Positions 56,787 through 64,000 of a stretch of 64,000 nucleotides of DNA are shown one piece after another. Made by a program: the position numbers and the translations under genes. The notes beneath the pieces are model-generated. The model worked only from the letters and a program-made list of their open reading frames with translations, was not told the DNA's origin and did no database searches. The DNA comes from Blasia pusilla (Eukaryota > Marchantiophyta > Marchantiopsida > Blasiales): NCBI GenBank assembly GCA_050084515.1, contig CM114272.1, forward strand, positions 50,964,001 through 51,028,000. The letters run 5' to 3'. Each line of letters opens with the position of its first letter. The first letter of the stretch is position 1.

Positions 56787-57738
56787 AGCACGCTATATCG
56801 CGGGTCTAGCGGGCATCTCCGCCATCCTAGCAGCCACAGCCATGAATCTGACGTGGACGGCCTGAGCATCCGCTCCAAGGGCAAGTCCATCACCTCCTCT
56901 GCACGAACTCCAACTTCATGCTCACATATCGTAGCGGCCCGCCGGAAAATCTTGGCGGGCGTACCTCCCAACATCATAACATCAGAAGCAAAAAATAAAG
57001 AAGCGTGGTACATAACGATGGTCGCCCACAACAACGTGCTCGACACATGCCCCTCATGAGCATCAGCAATAGGAGTCGTCGCACTCGCTTCTCCCATCGC
57101 CCTCCGTGCCTACACACCAACAACATCACCAACTCTCTAGGAACTCTGATCAGGAACCATCGATGGGGTTCTCATCGCCTCGGACATGAAAGATTAAGGA
57201 AGCCTAGTCTCTTTCCTGGCTTCCCCTCGCTGTGGATCCAACTCTGTGGCTGCTCCACGCGTCACAACTACGGAGGCCTCCATATGGGCAACCCTGCACA
57301 TCCAACCAGGATCCTCCATATCTCTGGCTGCTCCATATGATGTCGATGCCACGGATCTGGCATCGGGTAATCTCAATGCCATAGCGGCAATCTGCTCTTG
57401 TAGCTTATATATCTGAGCAACCATCCTAGCCTCACGCCCGGCGTTTCCCTCAACGCGTCTAGGTGGTGGGACTCTACCTCCTCCACGGGCAGCTCCACCA
57501 CCCTGTGGGGCAACTCCAGCTCCTTGTCCCCCAACGGGACCATATGGTGCACGATCTCTAGCCCACCCGGACCGACTACTCGCTCAGGTACCCTCTCTGG
57601 CCCTTGGTCCGGACGTAACTCATGATGTAAACTGAAACACTTGGCGCATGTATGACCATACCTCTGACAATACTCACACTCATAACCTCCTGGTGCAACA
57701 CCATCTCCTCCTCCATGCTAAGGCACACGTCCATGATC
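56787..57738 (-). pseudogene. Broken gag-protease junction of the methyltransferase-bearing gypsy element
   Basis: Minus-strand reading continues from Gag with a second zinc knuckle, CEYCQRYGHTCAKC (C-X2-C-X4-H-X4-C) near 57,620-57,670, and then a region with several shifts, including MVAQIYKLQEQIAAMALRL. No other domain was recognised. Confidence 0.65.
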
Positions 57739-58874
57739 CTAACGAGTGCAATCACGCTGATGACGGGCTCCACCACATGACCAACAAGTAATCGTAGGCG
57801 GCTGCTGTTGAGCCGCATATGAAGGCGCAGGTCTCTGTGGCACGGCCTCGTGATATCCTCCCTGAGCTCGTGGTGCCATAGTCGACCTATCTCGGAGTCC
57901 ACGTTGCTGCACAGGTGGTGTAGACAATCGTGACTGCTCTTGCCCAGAACCCATGGTGGCTACGCTCTCCTCCACCATGTTGCGCTCAATGTTCTCGGCG
58001 GTCCTAAGAAAATCTCTCAACTTAGGGGAGGTGTTCATAAGAAGCACTCCCTCCCGCACCCATGTCTGCAGGGTCCGATCCAGCATCGCGCACCATGACT
58101 GGATAGCCTGAGCCTTTGTCACCCCTGAGTGACGTTGATCAACTGGCTCAAGGGAGTGTAAGCCTCATGCAAACTCTCACCTGGGCGCCTCTGGAAGTTG
58201 TGGATGCTCCGAAACTTCTTTGTCCGTACCCCCTGGTAGCTCGCCCTCAACTCAACGAAGAACTCAACCACAAGGTTGAACCTGGTACAACTCCGACTAG
58301 ATGATGCAACTGCTCCAGTGCAAGTGACCCCTCCTAAAACATCACTAGTGGAAGAGGAAGTAGCCTCTCCTGACTCCTCCTCATTTGGGAATGGCTCCGT
58401 CCATGACATATAGTGTGGGTCATAGAAGAGTTGCCATGCCTCAATCTCCTAGGCATATCTGTGAGAGAACTCATGGTAATCGTCCATGGGCGCCCCCTCT
58501 AATTGCTGGAACATATCGTTCCATGCTCTAAATGGGTTGAACTCTCTAGAGTTCCTAGCCCGCTGTGAGTCACACCAACTCCTAGACTCCGCAATGAAGT
58601 CGTGTAGCTCTATAGTGCCTACAACATCCGAAAACCTACGCGGCCCTCTACCCTGGTTGTCCATCTCGTACGCCCAGCTGGTAGGACCACTCAATATGTA
58701 CGGTGGATCACTAATACACTCCTCTATACGCTCCCCATCGTCTGAAGATGACACAGAAGGAGATCGAGGTGATCTCTCACGTGCAGACCTTGGAAACCTC
58801 GCACCACTCCGGGTAAACCCTCCAGAGCTCTCAGATCCACTACCTCGCCTCTCAAAATCCCGAAAGGACGCCAT
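57739..58874 (-). pseudogene. Gag of the methyltransferase-bearing gypsy element
   Basis: Starts at ATG 58,874 with a Ser/Arg-rich segment (RFPRSARERSPRSPSVSSSD). The Gag core follows: FNPFRAWNDMFQQLEG, then after a TAG at 58,449-58,451 EIEAWQLFYDPHYMSW and, after a shift near 58,120, TKAQAIQSWCAMLDRTLQTW. A first zinc-knuckle-like motif, CWSCGGARHQRDC, lies near 57,750-57,790 (C-X2-C-X4-H-X3-C, one residue short). Confidence 0.85.
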
Positions 58875-60710
58875 ATGGCCCTCGTACCCCTCTCACATGA
58901 TCAATTTTGATCTCGCAAGTTATCACTCAATCACTCAAACTAAACATGCGGAACTCAATCTACACTCTCTCACTGCAAAGTGTGCTATGCGGCAACAAGC
59001 AACGTGGTGCGGCAAATCACTGATCTTTCATCTCATCGACAAATCATCCTCAACTCCAAAAATCCCACACAGGTCTATCTCCCCTAAACCCATACATCAT
59101 TGATGCTCCTAGCATTAATACGAAACCCAATATCCCAAATAGCTTCCCAATATGCGAAAATCCCTCACACGTGCAGGGTAAGAGACCAGAATAGGTAACC
59201 TGACAATAATGTCGATGTCGCTCCTCGACCCCAACTCAGTTGTGAAGAAAACTCCTCCAATCAGCAAGTCGTACTCCTATTTTACAGATTCTGCTCAAAC
59301 CTCCTCGATGTGCAGTGCACGTCCAGCGGTTAACTGTGAAAAAAACTCAAACACCAAAACCCAAGGTCATCTGCCATCACTGGTTGATGACGAAACTGCA
59401 ATGATGGTGGCGACGCAAGTCAGAGAATCAACGGTCTTCGTGGAAGACCCTCCACTCCGTAACGGCGGCAATGGCAACCAAAGGGTGGATAACGGATGAA
59501 TGTTGCTCTGAGCCGCGCTAGGCGGCGGCGACGACCGACGGTGGATGATGGGCGGTTGACAGTGACGGTTGACCTTTCATGGCGGACCATTGACAGTGAC
59601 TATGACGGCGAAGGTCGGCGGCGGCGTGGCGGCTGGTTTAGGGTTTTAACAATTTAACCCTAAAAATTGCCTAGCAATGGCAGTTTTGCTAAGATTGACC
59701 ATAACTTTTTTCTCACAACTCCAAATTATGCATTGTCTATTGCACAAGGTGCACAACTTCACGATCTACGACGACCTTAAAAAATATTTTGAATCGAACA
59801 TTCCAGTAAAAATTGACAGGGACTATTGTAAAAATGTCTCTTTCTCCTACACAAAATTTGGCAGCGCTTCCGCGCTGATTTCTCCCAACGAAAATGTAAG
59901 ACCTGTGAAAATACAAATCAGCAAGCTATATTGTGCTCCCGAGAGCACAGGCATGGGGCAACTCACCCCCATACTCAATCCCTATCAAAGATTGGGTATC
60001 GCTTGTGTGCGCCACTCTTCCACACGAAAAATCGGCAAAGGAAACATCACAAGTAAGCGGCTCTTGCTCCAGTGAGCACTCCCATGAACCGCTGAATGGG
60101 GAATATGATCCCCAACCTGCAAAACCAGTGAGTGACCAGTGAGCTCCCCCATGAAGCTCTCTCACTCACTCATTCTCTCTTTGAAAAATAAGATCCAATC
60201 TCTCTCACAACACCATAGTTCTCACATGTGTGCACTCTCACATGTCTCTCTCAATATCAAACCAAATCCACTCTCCTAATGAGAGGCTTAGGTAAGCAAG
60301 ACCATAGCTCCGTTGCCTCATGCCAAGAGGTTCAACAAAGAGAGAATAAGTTCTCAAGCTCTCTCTCCTTGAGGTATACCCCTCCCCTCTCCCAAGCTCT
60401 TTCTATGCTCCCAAGTCACCTCCTATGCTCTTTACCTTATGTAGGAGGTAAAGGTAAAGGTTGTTCACTTCATGTAGGAGGTAAAGGGCCACTTACCAAA
60501 AATAAATAGTCGACCATATACTCAAAATGGTACTTACCTAAAATAGTAAGTTTCTCAATATGGTTCCAAATGAGCCGAAACGAAGGGGAAACCTGCTCTC
60601 TCAGGTTTCTAGGGGCCTCAACAAGTCATCCTCGACCTATTGAGCATGTCCTCCACTACTCACAAAGGCGCTCTACTAGATCGTACCGATCTATCCTAAA
60701 AGACGTGACA
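58875..60710 (-). repeat. Leader and 5' LTR of the methyltransferase-bearing gypsy element
   Basis: On the minus strand the LTR starts TGTCACGTCTTTTAGG at 60,710. Its first 520 bp match the LTR segment at 42,273-42,610, with extra blocks here. The inner end of the LTR was not located; a GC-rich stretch at 59,400-59,640 and an inverted telo-box pair (59,637-59,645 with 59,656-59,664, TTTAGGGTT / AACCCTAAA) lie in the region. Open frames here have no recognisable domain. Confidence 0.55.
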
Positions 60711-61088
60711 TAGCACACACATATGTACCCGACATGAGCTACTATCCTATACACATCTAGCACCATCGGTGCCGTCATCCCTGCAACAGTGTAGCTACCC
60801 GCCGTGTTGATCCCTTCAAGGAGATCTAACACTCTCGTACCCTACTCCAAACACTGCCACACAACACGTGTGGTAATAAAAACATATGAAGTCTCCAACC
60901 CAAGAGCATGAGCGTCACCTAACTCTATCTGCTCCAAGATACAACTATGACTCCACGCCTTCCTCACAAACCCGTCCACACTCCACGCAACTCAATTGTC
61001 GTCCCCAACAATGATAAAGAAGTCTCTACACCATGGGAAGATACACCCACCCTGGTATGTCTCTCCGTGGGACTATTCGCTATAGGAA
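60711..61088 (-). pseudogene. Fragment of another methyltransferase-bearing gypsy copy
   Basis: Minus-strand reading gives VLDLLEGINTAGSYTVAGM, a decayed motif I of the same methyltransferase. The stretch is about 85-90 percent like 62,098-62,465. It ends exactly where the LTR-like element starts at 61,089. Confidence 0.65.
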
Positions 61089-62073
61089 TGTCGTGTGCCT
61101 ATTCTCCTTGAATGTCAATTTTTAGTGTTGCAAAAGCGTGCGTTCAGTAAGGCATGCGCTCACTATTGATCTACACCCAAACACGCAACATACTCAAGTT
61201 AGTCGGGTTTGGGTTAATCAACACTCCCACTTACCAAGCTCTCGACTCGGCCTCTCATCAAGCTCAACCTTCCTAGTTTCTCGCTTTACAACACACAAGC
61301 AAGTCTCTCAAGACTTGGGACAAAATTTATAGTTAGTCCAAGCATCTCAAATGACAATTTCATACTTGGCGGTTCCAACTGTCCAATGGACATCCAATGA
61401 CTCTGTAAGTGAGACTCACTAAAATGAGTCGCAGGTTGGAATCTAAGTGTCGCATTTGAAATCCACTCCGTTGGACTAGGCTTGAGTTTTGAGTCCCAAC
61501 ACCAAACTCCCGCTTCATTTTTTGCCCTTGAGACGGTGTATGCTGCCCCAAAGTGGGTTTTGGGTCCCAAGCATTCTTGGAGATACTCCCCCTTACTAGT
61601 ACTTCTGGGGATCTCTGCCCTCCCTGTAACTTTGGGGAAAAGACAATCGGGCCCCTCTTTTTGGCCCTCAACCCAACTCCTTTTGCTTGTGCATTTGCTA
61701 AGATCTTTTGTGCATTGGAATTCTCTTTGCATAAGCTTTCTAACGCCACCTTACTTGTCCCAAACACATCTCTGGACTAAACGTTATGGTCCAAAACACA
61801 GTAAAAAACCAAATGGTAGTTGCGCTCTAAATCCCGTTCTTACCTCTTTAGTGACCAACTTTCCTAGACTCAACTCCTCTCAAGTCTTGGTTCACGTTTG
61901 GTCTAGGTTTCTTGGTCGCAACCATAAATGCATGAAATGCACAAACTCTATTCGTCCATTTCATCTCTTGCGATTCTTCCAAGAGACATCTCTAAAGCGC
62001 AACCATCCTAGCGTGAGCCCACTAAAGTTCTGTTGTCTCATTAAGCACTCGTTTGGTTATGAGGGTTGCAACA
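61089..62073 (-). mobile_element. Second solo-LTR-like element, diverged relative of 49,278-50,276
   Basis: Reverse complement aligns over its whole length with 49,278-50,276: start TGTTGCAACCCTCAT.ACCAAAC, end GAGAATAGGCACACGACA. At 985 bp it is much diverged. No target duplication is seen (aggaa against ctagg); instead the two sides carry similar copies of the methyltransferase start region. Confidence 0.72.
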
Positions 62074-62097
62074 CTAGGTCTCCCTAACTCCAAATAA

Positions 62098-62760
62098 CAT
62101 ACATATGTACCTGACATGATCTACTATTCTTATACAGATCTAGTACTATCGGTGCCGTCATCCCCGCAACACTATAGCTACTTGCCGTGTTGATCCCTCC
62201 AAAGAGATCTAACACTCTCGTACCCTGCTCCAAATGTTGCCACACAATACGTGTGGTACTAAAAAATATGACATCTTCAGCCCAAGAGCATGACCGTCAC
62301 CTAACTCTATCTGCTCCAAGATATAGGCACGACTCCATGCCTACATCACGAGCTTGTCGGCACTCCACATAACTCAACACTTGTCCCCAACAACGATAAA
62401 GTAGTCTCTACACCATGGGAAGAGACACCCATCCTAGTATGTCTCTTTGTGGGACTATCTGCTACAGGAATGTCCTCCGCATGTGTGCTCCTCTCCTTTA
62501 ACTCTCTTCATCAGCTAACACCACCTATTAATGCTGCCAACGTGGTCATCGTATCCTCAACTGGTCGACCATCATTACCCCTTGCAAATTCCATCGATAA
62601 ATGGCTCACTCATCCATCACTTGATCGCTACCCTGGCCGATAAGAAATCATCTCCTCCCAAAAATCCAGAATGAAACCAAGGGGGTATAACACCCATACC
62701 AATACTATATTGACTGCGCCTCAATCACCCCATATGTGGCAATGATCAGTCGTGGCATGC
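62098..62760 (-). pseudogene. Protease and methyltransferase start of a second gypsy copy
   Basis: Minus-strand VLDLFGGINTASSYSVAGM near 62,220-62,160 is motif I. Upstream (62,280-62,760) the DNA is similar to the protease spacer of the first copy at 56,080-56,480 (for example CTCCTCCCA.AAATCC and TGGCCG). Many stops; no usable frame. Confidence 0.65.
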
Positions 62761-63330
62761 GCATGACCGCCTCCCTCATACTCTCACTCTATCTCCGCTG
62801 ATAATCTTATAGACTCTTCTGCTTATCAGTCCGCACGTCCTAGTAGCTCCTCCCCAACTGTCGCAAGAACTCTAGTGTGGCCCTCTACCATCAAAGGTCT
62901 CTGCCACCTCACCACTCTCATTACCATCCTCTCCATCTAGTCCCCCGGCTCATGGTGTAGGCCTCTCTACCCTCACTATTCCATCAAACGCCTCGCGACC
63001 ATTAGTGGACACATACCTTGGAGCACAATACATCCTCCAAGCATTGATCTCTATTGAATGTAAAGATCAAAACTCCATGTAATCATCCATTGGAAGACCC
63101 TCTAAATGTTGAATAAACCTTGCCATAAAAGGGTTGAACCGCATAGGGGCTCGGATCTCGTGGAAGTGGTACCATATGTCAAACTCATGAATGATGTCGT
63201 CAAGATCTACGGTGCCTATCTTTCTCATATAAAATCAGAATAGAAACGGTTCACCCGGCCTAAAACTCCACTCCTGAATCTACATTGGCATATTGAGCCA
63301 CATCTACCCTGTGTTATGAGGAAATCTGAC
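62761..63330 (-). pseudogene. Gag fragment of the second gypsy copy
   Basis: Nucleotide similarity to the Gag of the first copy (58,430-58,640), for example around TAATC.TCCAT.GG, GGGTTGAAC and GT.GTGCCTA. The C-terminal part with the zinc knuckles is missing. Heavily decayed. Confidence 0.6.
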
Positions 63331-63339
63331 CGCTAGCAC

Positions 63340-63704
63340 CCTAATTCCTACACACACATCCAAGAGAGGTGCTCTTAAGGCTCAACATGAGAAAGATGGC
63401 TTGGGAAAGCCATCTTCCTCCCTTATATAGGTTTGGTAAGAGCCAAAAGGCTCTTCCCCTAAAAATAGCAATCCTCTAGGTAGCGTGTGTGCACATATTA
63501 CCAAGGGCGGATGACCTGCTCAACAAGTCACCTGAGCATCAAAGACCAAAACAAACAGATTGTCAAAAATGACGTTCTCGACATAACCGACCTATCCTCA
63601 ACCTCATCCAACACCTCGAGATGAAGTTACACTCAAGACAATCTGTTGGATCTCTAGGCCGTCGCCGTGATAGATCTCTACCTATCGGCTACTAAGATGT
63701 GACA
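63340..63704 (-). repeat. 5' LTR of the second gypsy copy with TATA box and hairpin
   Basis: On the minus strand it starts TGTCACATCTTAGTAG at 63,704. A TATA box reads TATATAAGG (63,421-63,429). Just downstream lies a perfect 10-bp stem (63,407-63,416 with 63,393-63,402, 4-base loop), AAGATGGCTT / AAGCCATCTT. This is the outermost right end of the nested complex; the inner limit is approximate. Confidence 0.65.
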
Positions 63705-63708
63705 AGGT

Positions 63709-63990
63709 TGGTATCACATCACCCTCACTAAGGAGAAGGACATCATTAAATTACCTTCTAATATGGTTTATAAGACTGAAAAGATCAATGACCTTATTGA
63801 CACGATATATGGACTAGATCTTCATTTGTTCGAAAATGTAGGATTTTTTAGAGATAGCACTATTTCGATTCCAAGGAACAAAGATGTTGAGGTTATACCT
63901 CAATTCCATCTAGGGATACTATCCAATCATTCATATTTCTTGCTTTGTTCTTTATTTCTATCTTCATCTTTTCCATATTGTAATGTCACT
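63709..63990 (+). pseudogene. Helitron (PIF1-type) helicase fragment, right part
   Basis: Continues the frame of 41,797-41,964 after the aggt duplication: WYHITLTKEKDIIKLPSNM, then EKINDLIDTIYGLDL and FFRDSTISIPRNKDVEVI, the region that in Helitron helicases reads like ILTP.N.DV..IN. Runs to the window end in a decayed state. Confidence 0.8.
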
Positions 63991-64000
63991 TATGGTTTGT

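Larger units (their letters stand above)
41965..63704. mobile_element. 21.7-kb nested retrotransposon complex inserted in a Helitron helicase
   Basis: Its outer ends are TGTCGTTCGC on the left and GATGTGACA on the right, LTR-type inverted ends (TGTC/GACA). The 4-bp duplication aggt flanks it (41,961-41,964 and 63,705-63,708). Removing the block and one aggt rejoins the helicase frame exactly. Inside are at least two minus-strand gypsy copies carrying a DNA methyltransferase, one plus-strand gypsy element and two solo-LTR-like elements, so the block grew by repeated insertion. Confidence 0.8.

Overview
This is nuclear DNA from a land plant that makes flagellate sperm. The left half is one long, intron-rich gene for CFAP43, a motile-cilium protein that flowering plants lack. 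It sits next to plant-type genes (an F-box/kelch protein and a DUF2921 membrane protein) and plant Ty1/copia, Ty3/gypsy and Helitron elements. A bryophyte, lycophyte, fern or cycad/Ginkgo-type gymnosperm would fit; the sequence alone does not decide. No tRNA, rRNA or CRISPR array was recognised, although no systematic RNA-gene search could be run.

Layout. 1-29,774 (+): CFAP43, 5' end outside the window, at least 29 exons. Its introns hold a 155-bp non-autonomous Helitron (though this may lie upstream of the gene), a decayed copia element, a near-perfect 90-nt hairpin, diffuse 85-bp repeats with an LTR-like insertion, and a full-length but broken copia element (19,078-24,015, TSD atttt). Base composition changes sharply near 26.2 kb inside the gene, from very AT-rich to balanced. 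31,445-32,668 (-): F-box/kelch gene, convergent with CFAP43. 35,063-37,825 (-): DUF2921 gene. 37.8-41.6 kb: gene-poor, with microsatellites.

41.6-64 kb is a nest of transposons. The outermost host is a decayed Helitron (PIF1-type) helicase reading rightwards, cut at 41,964 and resuming in the same frame at 63,709. The 21.7 kb between is bounded by LTR-type TGTC...GACA ends and the 4-bp duplication aggt. It consists mainly of minus-strand Ty3/gypsy copies with an unusual order: gag, protease, DNA cytosine-5 methyltransferase, reverse transcriptase, RNase H, integrase. The best copy (about 60.7 to 42.6 kb) is split by a younger plus-strand gypsy element (46,598-55,396) with two 1,275-bp LTRs that differ at about a dozen sites. 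That element is itself interrupted by a 999-bp solo-LTR-like insertion with TSD aaagg. A short piece of the methyltransferase is inverted.

The most notable finding is the retrotransposon-encoded DNA methyltransferase. Captured methyltransferases of this kind are, to my knowledge, described from charophyte algae and dinoflagellates; here the arrangement is in a land plant, as part of the pol frame. Second is a pair of small, mutually similar ORFs lying in one frame inside each LTR of the younger gypsy element. All coding parts of the transposons are broken by stops or shifts, so the copies here are relics.
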